A DNA stretch of 64,000 nt from positions 17,535 through 81,534 of the forward strand of contig CAKSSN010000012.1 in NCBI GenBank assembly GCA_934489015.1, read 5' to 3'. Shown here piece by piece: positions 54,945-64,000 of this stretch (its first letter is position 1; each line of letters begins with the position of its first letter). The notes beneath the pieces were generated by a model that was not told where the DNA came from, did not search any database, and saw only the letters and a program-made list of their open reading frames with translations. Origin of the DNA: an uncultured Clostridia bacterium (GTDB lineage: Bacteria; Bacillota; Clostridia; UBA1381). The position numbers and the translations under genes are program-made.

Positions 54945-56378
54945 TTATCCTATTCTGTCTTTTACAACCTCAACCTTTAGAATATTTGTGTTTCCGGAAA
55001 TATCGAGCGGAACGCCTGCCGAAATTACAACCTTGTCGCCAGGCACTACAATGTCAAGCTGCTTTGCGCAGTCAATGGCGTGGCGGAACAGCTCGTCCGT
55101 TGTGCTTTGGTATTTTGCGATAACCGGATAAACACCCCACGAAAGTGCAAGCTGATGAAAGGTTTTTTCAACCGGAGTTGCGGCAACAATCGGCTGATAG
55201 GGTCTGAATTTTGACATTCTGCGCGCCGTTTGTCCAAGCTTTGTAAGCGCTATTACGGCTGTTGCTTTTATGTCCTTTGCCGTTGTGCATACGGCGTCAC
55301 ATACTGCATTCGTTATATCCGAAGAGTCCATTTCATATTTAAAGTCGCGGTACACGTCAAGGTCGAATGCGTCGTTTTCCGCCTGAGAAACAACCTTTGC
55401 CATAACCGATATTGTAAGTAGCGGATTTGCGCCAACTGCCGTTTCGCCGGAAAGCATAACAGCCGAAGTGCCGTCAAAAACGGCGTTTGCAACGTCGGTT
55501 ATTTCCGCACGCGTCGGGTTGTGATTTGTGATCATGGATTCGAGCATTTGTGTTGCGGTTATAACCATTTTTCCTGCCTTGTAGCATTTCTTTATAAACC
55601 GCTTTTGAAGACCCGGCAGTCTTTCAAATTCAACCTCAACGCCCATGTCGCCTCGTGCGACCATAATTCCGTCCGACTCTGCCAAAATGTCGTCAAAGTT
55701 TTCAATGCCCTCTCCGTTTTCTATTTTTGATATTATTCTTATGTTGTGGCCGCCGTTGTAGTCAACAAATTTTTTGAGCTCCGTAATATCCTCCTTACAT
55801 CTTACAAAGGAAGCGGCTATAAAATCAATGTCATGCTCAATTCCGAACATTATATCCGATTTGTCCTGCTCGCTTAGGTACGGGAAATTAAGATGAACAT
55901 CGGGAATATTAATTCCCTTTCTGTCCGTCAGCTCGCCGCCTGTTATAACCTTGCAGTAGATGTTTTGTTCATCTGTCTTTTCGGCTCTTAAAACAATTTT
56001 TCCGTCGTCTATCAATATAATATCTCCGGCTTTTATCTGCTTTGAAAGCTCGCTATAGGTTACGCTTACGCGGCGCTCGCTGCCTTCAACGTCCTCCATA
56101 GTAAGCGTAAAGTCGTCATTATCCTTTAAAAAGATTTTTCCGTTTTCAAATGTTTTAATTCTTATTTCAGGTCCCTTTGTATCAAGAAGAATTGCCAGCG
56201 GAGCGCCTGTGTGTTTTCTGACGTTTTTAAGCATTTTAATTGTTTCCGCGTGATATTTGTGATCTCCGTGCGAAAAATTAAGTCGTGCGACGTTCATTCC
56301 GCATTTAACCATTTTTTCTATCATTTCCTCGCTTCTGCAAGCGGGCCCCATAGTGCATACAATTTTTGTTCTTCTCAT
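54945..56378 (-). CDS. pyk: Pyruvate kinase
   Basis: A 477-residue enzyme making pyruvate and ATP from phosphoenolpyruvate. RTKIVCTMGPA at the N-terminus, MNVARLNFSHGDH, KIENGEGIENFDDIL, MVARGDMGVEV, TATQMLESM and GTSAVMLSGETAVG are family sites. It lacks the extra C-terminal PEP-utiliser-like domain of the Bacillus enzyme. It is 19 bp after ecfT, an unusual neighbour that suggests read-through from the ECF genes. Confidence 0.97.
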   Translation of the reverse strand: MRRTKIVCTMGPACRSEEMIEKMVKCGMNVARLNFSHGDHKYHAETIKMLKNVRKHTGAPLAILLDTKGPEIRIKTFENGKIFLKDNDDFTLTMEDVEGSERRVSVTYSELSKQIKAGDIILIDDGKIVLRAEKTDEQNIYCKVITGGELTDRKGINIPDVHLNFPYLSEQDKSDIMFGIEHDIDFIAASFVRCKEDITELKKFVDYNGGHNIRIISKIENGEGIENFDDILAESDGIMVARGDMGVEVEFERLPGLQKRFIKKCYKAGKMVITATQMLESMITNHNPTRAEITDVANAVFDGTSAVMLSGETAVGANPLLTISVMAKVVSQAENDAFDLDVYRDFKYEMDSSDITNAVCDAVCTTAKDIKATAVIALTKLGQTARRMSKFRPYQPIVAATPVEKTFHQLALSWGVYPVIAKYQSTTDELFRHAIDCAKQLDIVVPGDKVVISAGVPLDISGNTNILKVEVVKDRIG

Positions 56379-56397
56379 AAATGCAAAGTCCTTTCAG

Positions 56398-57216
56398 TTA
56401 TCTTATTATTATTTCCATTATAATTATTATTACCGCTGCCGCAATAAAAATACCAAATGCAATATAATCGTTTCTGCCCATATGGCTTTCGTTCATTTTC
56501 GTTCTGCCCTCACCGCCGTGATAGCATCTTGCTTCCATAGCGCACGCAAGCTCATCGGCGCGTCTGAAAGCGCTTACGAAAAGCGGAACGAGAATGGGAA
56601 TCATAGCTTTGGCACGCTTTATAATTCCGCCTGTTTCAAAATCGGCGCCGCGCGCCTTCTGCGCTTTGATTATTTTGTCGGTTTCGTCGGCAAGAGTCGG
56701 GATAAATCTAAGAGCAATTGTCATCATCATTGCAATTTCATGTGCCGGAACCTTTATTTTTTTAAGCGGCTTTAAAAGCCTTTCAATTCCGTCCGTAAGC
56801 TTAAGCGGCGTTGTTGTCAGCGTGAGCACGGAGGTGAAAATGAGCAGATACATCAGTCTGATTACCATTAAAACGGCAATTCTGAAGCCTTCCTTTGTTA
56901 TTGTCATATCCCATCTGCCGAAAAGAGTAAATGATACAAGCGGCTCGCCGCGCGTCATGAACAGATTTAAAACGGCAGTGAATATAAGGATAAAAAGCAT
57001 CGGCTTAAGTCCTTTAATTATTAGGCGCGGCGATACTCCGCAAATTGAAACAGTCAGCAGGGTAAATGCGCTTACGGCTATATATGAAGGAATTGTTTTA
57101 ATTGAAAACAGAAGTATCATATATAAAAATGCTATTATTATTTTTGCCTTTGCGTCCATTCGGTGAATAAATGAATTACCCTCTACATACTGACCTATTA
57201 TAACGTTACCGAGCAT
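56398..57216 (-). CDS. ecfT: Energy-coupling factor transporter transmembrane protein
   Basis: About 272 residues from ATG 57216, nine bases after AAAGGGCG; a GTG three codons earlier abuts that SD. Membrane segments at the N-terminus ([20 protein letters not shown] is the usual opening), a coupling region with [22 protein letters not shown] and [16 protein letters not shown] holding the two Ala-Arg-Gly type motifs. It links the two ATPases to vitamin-binding S-components, none of which is encoded here. Confidence 0.94.
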   Translation of the reverse strand: MLGNVIIGQYVEGNSFIHRMDAKAKIIIAFLYMILLFSIKTIPSYIAVSAFTLLTVSICGVSPRLIIKGLKPMLFILIFTAVLNLFMTRGEPLVSFTLFGRWDMTITKEGFRIAVLMVIRLMYLLIFTSVLTLTTTPLKLTDGIERLLKPLKKIKVPAHEIAMMMTIALRFIPTLADETDKIIKAQKARGADFETGGIIKRAKAMIPILVPLFVSAFRRADELACAMEARCYHGGEGRTKMNESHMGRNDYIAFGIFIAAAVIIIIMEIIIR

Positions 57217-58075
57217 TTTTATCACCGCCCTTTCTCATAAGCGCGGCAATTGCCGCCTCGCCGTATTTCAGGGTGTATATTTCGGTAGGAAGCGAAAAAC
57301 CCATGTTTCTGAGCTTATCCGTAATCTGCGTTATCTGCGGAACGGCAAGCCCGATTTCGCGAAGCTCGCTGCCGCGCGAGAAAACCTCAGCCACGCTGCC
57401 CGTCATTGCAATTTTGCCGTGATTCATTACAATTACGTGCTCCGCGATTTTTGCAACGTCCTCCATAGAGTGAGAAACGAAAATAATCGTCATTTCGGGG
57501 CATTCGCGGTGAAGCCTTTCAATCATGGAGAGTATTCCGTCGCGGCCGCGCGGGTCAAGCCCGGCTACCGGCTCGTCAAGAACGAGAACGTTCGGCTCCA
57601 TTGCAATAACTCCGGCAATTGCCGCGCGGCGCTTCTGACCGCCCGAAAGCTCAAACGGCGAATTTTGCATATATTTTTCGTCAAGACCGACTATATTGCA
57701 GGCGGATTTAACGCGCTTGTCAATTTCCTCCTTGTCAAGACCGAGATTTTTCGGACCGAACGAAATATCCGCATAAACCGTTTCTTCAAAGAGCTGATAT
57801 TCCGGATACTGAAAAACAAGTCCCACTTTTTTTCTTATATCCGTTTTCTTTGTTTTTTTGTCGAATATGTCAACATCGTCAATTATAACGCTGCCGGACG
57901 TTGGTGTAATAAGCGCGTTCAGGTGCTGAATAAGCGTTGACTTACCCGAGCCTGTGTGACCTATAATTGCGGCAAGATCGCCTGTCGGAATTTCAAGGTT
58001 TATGTCATAGAGCGCCTGCCGCGCGTTTGCCATACCGGCAGAATATATGAAATTTAAATTTTTTATGCTTATCAT
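57206..58075 (-). CDS. ecfA2: Energy-coupling factor ATPase EcfA2
   Basis: A 289-residue ATPase from ATG 58075, just after GGAGG; the upstream open frame runs in ecfA1. Walker A GHTGSGKS (39-46), [15 protein letters not shown]-loop region typical of ECF ATPases, [19 protein letters not shown] signature, [14 protein letters not shown], and the C-terminal groove helix region. It pairs with EcfA1 and overlaps ecfT and ecfA1 by a few bases. Confidence 0.95.
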   Translation of the reverse strand: MISIKNLNFIYSAGMANARQALYDINLEIPTGDLAAIIGHTGSGKSTLIQHLNALITPTSGSVIIDDVDIFDKKTKKTDIRKKVGLVFQYPEYQLFEETVYADISFGPKNLGLDKEEIDKRVKSACNIVGLDEKYMQNSPFELSGGQKRRAAIAGVIAMEPNVLVLDEPVAGLDPRGRDGILSMIERLHRECPEMTIIFVSHSMEDVAKIAEHVIVMNHGKIAMTGSVAEVFSRGSELREIGLAVPQITQITDKLRNMGFSLPTEIYTLKYGEAAIAALMRKGGDKNAR

Positions 58076-58929
58076 TGTCCGCCGCCTCCTTCTAAAATGC
58101 GTGCTATTTCGCGAACACATTCGTCCGGAGTCAGAACGTGGGGAATAGGGAAGCCGTCTTTTCTCAGCATATAGGCAAGCTCCGTTGCCTGAGGCACGTC
58201 AAGACCGATTTTTTTGAGCGGCTCAACGTTTTTGAAAACCTCAAACGGCGTGTCGTCAAATAAAATTTTGCCGTCGTCCATAACAATAACCCTGTCCGCG
58301 TCTGCCGCTTCCTCCATAAAGTGAGTTATCAAAACAACGGTTACGCCGTTTTCGCGGTTTATTTTTTTAATTGTGTTAATAACCTCGCTGCGCCCGTGAG
58401 GATCAAGCATTGCCGTAGGCTCATCCAAAACAAGATATTTCGGCTTCATCGCAAGCACCGAGGCTATTGCAACGCGCTGCTTCTGACCTCCCGAAAGCCT
58501 TGCAGGCTCTGCGCGCCTGTAGTCATACATTCCGACGGTTTTAAGACATTCGTCAACTCTTTGACGGATTTCCTTTGACGGAACGCCGAGATTTTCCGGC
58601 GCAAATGCAACGTCGTCTTCAACAACGGCTGCAACAATCTGGTTGTCAGGGTTTTGAAAAACCATTCCGACGCGCGAGCGGATTTTAAGCAGCTTTTGTT
58701 CCTCGCGTGTGTTATCTCCGTCAATAATGCAGTCGCCGCTTTCGGGAAGGAGTATAGCGTTCATGTGCTTTGCAAGTGTTGACTTTCCGGAGCCGTTATG
58801 TCCCAGAATAGCCACAAATTCGCCTTCCTTTATTTCAAGCGACAGATTATCGAGAACAAGTGTTTTCTTAAGGCTCCCGTCTGCTTCTTCTTTTTGATAG
58901 CAGTAGGATACGTTCTTAATTTCAATCAT
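58072..58929 (-). CDS. ecfA1: Energy-coupling factor ATPase EcfA1
   Basis: A 285-residue ATPase. Walker A GHNGSGKS (43-50), [24 protein letters not shown] (the ECF-type Q-loop), [34 protein letters not shown] and [11 protein letters not shown]. First of the three ECF genes, 18 bp after the SGNH hydrolase gene. Confidence 0.95.
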   Translation of the reverse strand: MIEIKNVSYCYQKEEADGSLKKTLVLDNLSLEIKEGEFVAILGHNGSGKSTLAKHMNAILLPESGDCIIDGDNTREEQKLLKIRSRVGMVFQNPDNQIVAAVVEDDVAFAPENLGVPSKEIRQRVDECLKTVGMYDYRRAEPARLSGGQKQRVAIASVLAMKPKYLVLDEPTAMLDPHGRSEVINTIKKINRENGVTVVLITHFMEEAADADRVIVMDDGKILFDDTPFEVFKNVEPLKKIGLDVPQATELAYMLRKDGFPIPHVLTPDECVREIARILEGGGGQ

Positions 58930-58947
58930 TTATTTTTCCTCGTTAAA

Positions 58948-59736
58948 TTAGTTGTGAGGCATAAAGCCTATGTGTTTAAATTCGTCCATGTCATGCCTTA
59001 TTATGTAGTCTATATATGACGAAATAACTCTTGCCGACATATAATATCCGGCAGGCGTCAGGTGACCGTTGAGGTAGTAGCTTTTTTTGTATTCCTTATC
59101 ATGAACGCAGTCGTATTTTCTAAGGTCTATTACATATGCGTTTGAAAAGACTTCGGCAAGCGAAAGCAAAAGCTTCCTGTGTTCGTCCTTGCGCGCCTTT
59201 GTTTCGTCGGAGTCGTTTGTGTCTTGCGGCATTGTTACAAGAAAAAATTTAGCGTTTGGCTGAATTTTCTTGTATCTTTGGATTATCTCGCCGTAATATC
59301 CGGCAAAGGTTCTTTTGTTTTTTGTATAATCCTCAAAATCTATATCATCCGCAGTACCCATGCTGCCGTATGCCTTAAAGTTGTCGCCGTTTATATCATT
59401 TGCGCCGAGTGCAATAATATATGCCTGCGCCGCCTTTCTCACGTCCCATAAGCCCCATTCGTTTGCAAATGAGTCGATGTACCATTTTGCGCTCATGCCG
59501 CCGCGCGAAAAGTTTGAAACCTCGCAGCCGCACATTCTTGCAACATATTGTCCCCATGAATATTCATACATATCATGATAAGTGTGATTTCCGTCGTCGC
59601 CAACCAATTCAAATTCACCCGAAGACAGACTGTCGCCGATAACGCATATTTTTCTGAAAATACACGTAAGACCGCCGTTTGTGAGTATATTGTCAAGAGG
59701 TTTTTCGTCTTCACCGAAAAGACAGCTCTTATTCAT
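58948..59736 (-). CDS. SGNH/GDSL-type hydrolase
   Basis: A 262-residue protein from ATG 59736, nine bases after GGGGGAG; an open frame continues 15 codons further up. Block I is GDSLSSG, block III GANDING, and block V has LNGHLTPAGYYM with the catalytic His; a Gly residue in block II is likely in SRGGMSAKWY. No signal peptide is seen. Such enzymes deacylate sugars or lipids; the substrate is unknown. It leads the transcript running into ecfA1. Confidence 0.88.
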   Translation of the reverse strand: MNKSCLFGEDEKPLDNILTNGGLTCIFRKICVIGDSLSSGEFELVGDDGNHTYHDMYEYSWGQYVARMCGCEVSNFSRGGMSAKWYIDSFANEWGLWDVRKAAQAYIIALGANDINGDNFKAYGSMGTADDIDFEDYTKNKRTFAGYYGEIIQRYKKIQPNAKFFLVTMPQDTNDSDETKARKDEHRKLLLSLAEVFSNAYVIDLRKYDCVHDKEYKKSYYLNGHLTPAGYYMSARVISSYIDYIIRHDMDEFKHIGFMPHN

Positions 59737-59771
59737 AAAAAAACACTCCCCCATTATGATTTTATACTTTG

Positions 59772-59800
59772 ATTTTACCACGTATTTCCCCGTCAGTCAA
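59772..59800 (-). promoter_or_regulatory. Promoter of the SGNH hydrolase-ECF-pyk-mscS cluster
   Basis: On the minus strand TTGACT (59800-59795), 17 bases, TAAAAT (59777-59772), about 36 bp before the hydrolase ATG. Confidence 0.7.
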
Positions 59801-60015
59801 TAGAATTTATTAAATTTGTAAAAACCGCTTAAAATTTTGTGAAAAGTATTGTGATATAGGGGAAGTTGGAGGATAAAGCTGTTCATTTTAAAGGTAAAAA
59901 CATTTTGTATAATTTGAAATTAAAACATATTTATCAAATATATAACATTAATAGTCGATATTAATAAAAACAATGTAGAAATTATGTTTATAATCACGAA
60001 AAATACTGTATGATG

Positions 60016-60044
60016 TTGAAAAACAAACTAATATATGGTATGAT
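60016..60044 (+). promoter_or_regulatory. Promoter of the YD-repeat protein gene
   Basis: TTGAAA (60016-60021), 17 bases, TATGAT (60039-60044). The rest of 59801-60119 is AT-rich, and I see no other gene or element in it. Confidence 0.6.
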
Positions 60045-60119
60045 TGGAATAGGATATATCCAAAGTAAAAAGAGGGGAAGTAACGTAGAAAAAGAAGAGT
60101 AAAGGAAAGTGAGGGAATT

Positions 60120-63100
60120 ATGAAAAGATTTGTCAGTTTATTTTTAAGTGCTGCAATTATTATTGGGGTTATTCCGTGCGTTTTTGCGGAGAATGAAGAT
60201 TTGATTGCAGAGGAAAACTCAAAGGCACATGCGGTTATTTCGGAAGAGGAGCAGAGCGGCGAAGATGCAGTTATTGAGTATATACCTGCCGGAATGTTGC
60301 ATGATGAATTTGAGATTGAGGACAACACACCGTATGTTAATACGAGGGAAGAGCAGTCAGACGGAGATGTATCACCTGTGGCGTTTAACACACGCGGTAC
60401 AATTTGGGATGAGATTATGTCAAAGCAGTTCGGTGATGAATATTTCAGACCGTATTCGCTCAAAAACGGAGAATCCGTTGACGACTATACAAATAAGCTT
60501 AGAATAAGGGAAACGGATTTAAGTTTGCCGGGAAGAAACGGGCTTGACCTTAATATCAGACGAGTTTATAACAATCAGAAGTATTTTACTAATTATGCAG
60601 CGTCAAAAACATCTTCTTTTAAGTTTCCGGCAATATTCAGACTGTATAAGTTTAATACCTCCGGCGGAAAGACATTAAATATAGCTTTTCATAATGATGA
60701 TGAATTTCAAAAATATATGAGTAAGCCTATTTATGTGTCGGACGACAATTTTTCTACATATACGAGAAATGATAAAACATTTGTTTTGTTTCATGATGTT
60801 TATCAGCGCAAATCCGATTCGGGAATAAGACTTACATATGACAGTACATCGACGCCGGGAAGAGTTACATATAATGAAGATTCGGTTTATGATATAGTGA
60901 ATATAACTGTCAATAAAACAATGTATCCGATTGCAAAGCAGTGGGAATATGATTTCCCGTATGTGAGTATGCTTACCGACACATATGAAAAGGATGTTGA
61001 TTCCGAATACAGATTTCTTACAAGAGACTACAGCGGTATTTTTAGGGACATCGACGGAGTGATACATACATATACGGCGAGTGCGCATTTAAAGGAGTAT
61101 AGAGGTATATACGCAGGCAGACCGTCAGAGTTTGGCATGACATTTTTTCCGGACAATAATGATAAGCTTGAATATCATATGTATTATGTCAGCAAAGAAA
61201 CGGAAAGCGGAACGGTGTACAATATGGAGATTTTCGATAAATTCAAAGGAATAACATATTATTTGTATGCCGACATTGTTTTCGGAGGAAGACCTAATGC
61301 AAGAATTTGTGAGATTGTTGATGATTATAATAATTCAATAAGGTTTAATTATGATGAAAACTGTAGTCTTATCGGAGTTGTTGACAGCTACGGCAGAGGA
61401 ATTTCTTTAAGCAAAAGCGGAATTTCGTATCATGATGAGGCAAGCGGCGCCGACAGAACGATAACGTATAGTAGCGAGAGCTTGCCGGCAGAATCACTTG
61501 TAAACGACAGCATATGGAAAAATAATTCTGTTGAAAAGCTTACCGTTACAAATGAAAACGGTGAGGAAACTGTTTATGAGGGAAGATACTCAAATGGTTA
61601 TTCGGCAATGGTAAATAGTCCTTCAACCAATTTATACAACGGTCTTGATGATGGTTATATTCGCAGAGCAACATATGAAAGACTTATTTTTAATACATTT
61701 GAAGGGCTAAATATCGAAAAGATAACATATCCGACCGGAATGGAAAAGCATTATAAATATACCGATTTGTATGATGTAAGCTCAAATACAAGAATAGCTT
61801 CAATGATTCACGGCGTTTCCGATGTACTGGAGAAAAGCGGGAACAAGGTAATAAACAAGGAAAGCTATAATGTTATTAATGATATAAAGATGCAAATTAC
61901 CCGTGATACGGACGGACGAGTCATTGAGAAGAATTTTTATGATGACAATGCTCTTAAAAGTGTAAATATAAATGATTCTTCCGGCAGCTCGCTTGTTAAA
62001 GAAACCTACAACTATGACAGTGCTAATAATCTGACAGGAACATATAAATATATTAACAATGTCGGCAGCGGAACGTCTTACACTTATGATTTCAGAAGCC
62101 GGATAAATGCAGAGATGACAGGGGATTACAAAAAAGAGTATACTTATTTCGGCAATACCAAAGTACCGTCGGAAATAAGATATTATAAAAAATATAACAG
62201 CAATAAATATTCTCTTGATTATAAGATAGTTAATACTCAGGCGGAAAATCATTTTAAAATCGCGTCAAGCACTGTTGTAAAAAATAATAATGAAATAGCC
62301 AAAACAGCATATGAGTATGACGAAACAGGTGAGATAGCGTCAACTAAGGTATGGCTTGCCGACACTGATAACAACGGCGCCCTGGATGATTTGGACGAGG
62401 TGCAGACTGTTAAAAGAACAGCTTCTGTTGGAGCGGATAAGCTTGTAACGGTTACGGAGTTTGTGGAAAATGTTTTAAATGCCGACGGTGAAAATACAGG
62501 CACAATAAGCTCGTCCGTAAAATACAATATGTTCGGAAAACCGATTTCGCTTACTGACGGCGAGGGTAACATGGCGCATGCGTTTTATGACGCGCTCGGC
62601 CGTCCGGTAAAATATACGTTTCCTAACGGAGCGGAGAGAACGGCGGAATATTCGCTTGCAGACAGATATGCTGTTGCAAATGAAATTGACGGAACGAGTA
62701 TAAAATACACATTTGACGATTTCGGGCGTGAAATTGCCGCATACCGCCCGAAAAATAATGAGTGGGAGCTTGTCGGCGAGAAAACGTATGACAGCGCTTC
62801 GCGTGTAACGCAGCTTAAGAGCCTTTCGGCTGAAGGCGTCGGAACGGTAACTGATTATACATATGATTTTGCCGACAGACCGCTTACCGAGAGTGTAAAG
62901 GACTTAAGCGGAAATCTTCTTAATACAAAAACGTATAGCTACGGCGTAGTAAACGGCGGACGTTATGAAAGAGTCGTCTTAGCCGGAAGTGGAAAACAGC
63001 GCACTGACGAAGCCGTTTATAACAGCTATGGGGAGCTTATAAGAGAATCTGCCTCCGACGGTGAAAAGACTTATACAACAGAGTATACATATGATGAGTA

Positions 63101-64000
63101 TTCAAGACCGCTTACAAAAAAAGCGCCGAACGGCGGCACGGAAACAAATGTTTATGACACGCTCGGAAATGTTTTGACAAAAACAGACGCGCTCGGAAAT
63201 ACAGAGAGCTTTACATATGATTTGTCGGGACAGCAAAAAACGGCAGCTGACAAAAACGGAAATATAACAAGCTATTTCTATGATGCGGCAGGACGCGTTA
63301 TAAAGGTAGAAGCTCCGTTTGACGAAAATAATGTATCGCTTGTAAAGACATATTACGATAAAAATTCAAATGTTGTCAAAACGGCTGAAAGGTCAAATAA
63401 GCCGGGCGAGGAAGAAAGCTTTACGGTCACAAACGCGGAATATGACAGCATGGGCAATGTTACGCGCACGGATATGGCAGACGTTGTTGCGGAATATACA
63501 TATAATGCAGCCTGCAAGCCGCTGACAATGAAAAACGGCGATGCGACAGTAACGTATACATATAATAATGTGGGACAGCTGACAGCTATAACCGATCCGC
63601 TCGGCATGAGTGAAAGTTATACATATGACTTTTTGGGCAATTGCCTTACCTCAACCGACAGAAACGGAAGTTTGTTTACAAATGTTTATTCTGTTTTCGG
63701 AGTGACGGAAACAAATGCTGAAAATACAGCGCTCGGTATGAGCGAAAAAACCGTCAGCAGTTATGATAATCTCGGAAATGTAACGGAAAGAAAGTTATAT
63801 TCGGATGAAGAGCTGATCGACAGCGTCTCTTATGAGTATGATAATTTCGGCAGAGTTATAAAGGAAACAAACGGTACATCCGAGCAGAGCTATACATATG
63901 ACAGCAGCTCAAATGTAACAGCCTATTCGCTTAAAACGGGCGATACAACAAAAACGACAAATTATACCTTTGATTTGAATAATAGGTTGACACAGCTTCA
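60120..64000 (+). CDS. Large secreted YD-repeat (RHS-like) protein, 3'-truncated by the window
   Basis: From ATG 60120 (SD GAGGGA) one frame stays open to the window end: 1,293 residues with no stop. A signal peptide (MKRFVSLFLSAAIIIGVIPCVFA) opens it. Residues about 30-600 form a beta-rich region with LRIRETDLSLPGRNGLDLNIRRVY, the usual lead into RHS proteins. From about residue 630 come many YD-type repeats (YTYDFRSR, YEYDETGE, FDDFGRE, YTYDFADR, YDTLGNV, YTYDLSGQ, YEYDNFGR). Residues 748-759 (DTDNNGALDDLD) look like a calcium-binding loop. Such proteins form large hollow shells or wall-attached fibres, sometimes with a C-terminal toxin, which would lie beyond the window. Confidence 0.9.
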   Translation, partial: MKRFVSLFLSAAIIIGVIPCVFAENEDLIAEENSKAHAVISEEEQSGEDAVIEYIPAGMLHDEFEIEDNTPYVNTREEQSDGDVSPVAFNTRGTIWDEIMSKQFGDEYFRPYSLKNGESVDDYTNKLRIRETDLSLPGRNGLDLNIRRVYNNQKYFTNYAASKTSSFKFPAIFRLYKFNTSGGKTLNIAFHNDDEFQKYMSKPIYVSDDNFSTYTRNDKTFVLFHDVYQRKSDSGIRLTYDSTSTPGRVTYNEDSVYDIVNITVNKTMYPIAKQWEYDFPYVSMLTDTYEKDVDSEYRFLTRDYSGIFRDIDGVIHTYTASAHLKEYRGIYAGRPSEFGMTFFPDNNDKLEYHMYYVSKETESGTVYNMEIFDKFKGITYYLYADIVFGGRPNARICEIVDDYNNSIRFNYDENCSLIGVVDSYGRGISLSKSGISYHDEASGADRTITYSSESLPAESLVNDSIWKNNSVEKLTVTNENGEETVYEGRYSNGYSAMVNSPSTNLYNGLDDGYIRRATYERLIFNTFEGLNIEKITYPTGMEKHYKYTDLYDVSSNTRIASMIHGVSDVLEKSGNKVINKESYNVINDIKMQITRDTDGRVIEKNFYDDNALKSVNINDSSGSSLVKETYNYDSANNLTGTYKYINNVGSGTSYTYDFRSRINAEMTGDYKKEYTYFGNTKVPSEIRYYKKYNSNKYSLDYKIVNTQAENHFKIASSTVVKNNNEIAKTAYEYDETGEIASTKVWLADTDNNGALDDLDEVQTVKRTASVGADKLVTVTEFVENVLNADGENTGTISSSVKYNMFGKPISLTDGEGNMAHAFYDALGRPVKYTFPNGAERTAEYSLADRYAVANEIDGTSIKYTFDDFGREIAAYRPKNNEWELVGEKTYDSASRVTQLKSLSAEGVGTVTDYTYDFADRPLTESVKDLSGNLLNTKTYSYGVVNGGRYERVVLAGSGKQRTDEAVYNSYGELIRESASDGEKTYTTEYTYDEYSRPLTKKAPNGGTETNVYDTLGNVLTKTDALGNTESFTYDLSGQQKTAADKNGNITSYFYDAAGRVIKVEAPFDENNVSLVKTYYDKNSNVVKTAERSNKPGEEESFTVTNAEYDSMGNVTRTDMADVVAEYTYNAACKPLTMKNGDATVTYTYNNVGQLTAITDPLGMSESYTYDFLGNCLTSTDRNGSLFTNVYSVFGVTETNAENTALGMSEKTVSSYDNLGNVTERKLYSDEELIDSVSYEYDNFGRVIKETNGTSEQSYTYDSSSNVTAYSLKTGDTTKTTNYTFDLNNRLTQL

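Noticed and set aside
60205..62572. Antisense and alternative-frame ORFs within 60.2-63.6 kb
   Set aside because: They overlap a single continuous 1,293-codon frame with signal peptide and YD repeats; their own products are Ile/Ser/Tyr-rich shadows without SDs.
62800..64000. CRISPR-like or tandem DNA repeat
   Set aside because: The periodicity comes from degenerate protein repeats (YTYD..G); unit sizes vary and there are no identical direct repeats with unique spacers.

Overview
The window looks like a chromosomal segment of an anaerobic, endospore-forming low-GC Firmicute of class Clostridia, probably a gut or rumen lineage. Reasons: a complete spoIIIA operon, an A/V-type rotary ATPase operon whose c-subunit carries Na+-site residues, ECF and polar amino-acid transporters, a GdpP/RplI/DnaB/TilS/FtsH housekeeping block, sigma-A promoters of TTGACA/TATAAT type with AT-rich spacers, and SD-led genes with frequent short overlaps. 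I cannot name the species. No rRNA, tRNA, CRISPR array, insertion sequence or prophage was recognised.

Layout. 1-4.1 kb (+): end of a carbohydrate cluster (truncated heparinase II/III-like protein, MFS transporter, GH36-like alpha-galactosidase). 4.2-12.9 kb (-): nine-gene A/V-ATPase operon (atpH-I-K-E-C-F-A-B-D) with a sigma-A promoter, a structured leader and a candidate 33-codon leader ORF coupled to atpK. 13.0-15.9 kb: a small Cys-containing protein, then a rpe-like epimerase and zinc dehydrogenase divergent from a DeoR-type regulator, with a repeated candidate operator in both promoters. 16.0-21.0 kb (+): spoIIIAA-AH and an Asp23 protein. 21.0-21.65 kb: palindrome-rich non-coding DNA. 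21.65-26.2 kb (-): yicC-remA-gmk-rpoZ-priA. 26.5-29.0 kb (+): OmpR-type two-component system. 29.3-31.1 kb (-): a poorly characterised Fe-S scaffold-like/GGGtGRT gene pair. 31.4-42.4 kb (+): SNF2 helicase, then MazG-like-gdpP-rplI-dnaB-tilS-ftsH and a DUF1858 protein. 42.5-50.3 kb (+): pgcA, carD-ispD-ispF, gyrA-cyclophilin-dnaD. 50.4-54.0 kb: L,D-transpeptidase (-) and an amino-acid ABC transporter (+) whose binding protein appears circularly permuted. 54.1-59.7 kb (-): SGNH hydrolase-ecfA1-ecfA2-ecfT-pyk-mscS. 60.1-64.0 kb (+): the first 1,293 residues of a secreted YD-repeat protein that runs off the window.

How genes work together. The ATPase links ion gradient and ATP, and its Na+-type c-subunit makes the leader a candidate for Na+-responsive control. 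gdpP (cyclic-di-AMP turnover) and mscS also concern osmotic balance. spoIIIA supplies the mother-cell/forespore channel. yicC-remA-gmk-rpoZ-priA and the dnaB-ftsH block are conserved core information-processing genes. The strongest leads for new biology are the permuted binding protein, the ATPase leader and upstream ORF, the large secreted YD-repeat protein, the GGGtGRT pair and the structured intergenic element at 21.2-21.65 kb. Everything was read by eye; no similarity search or folding program was run.
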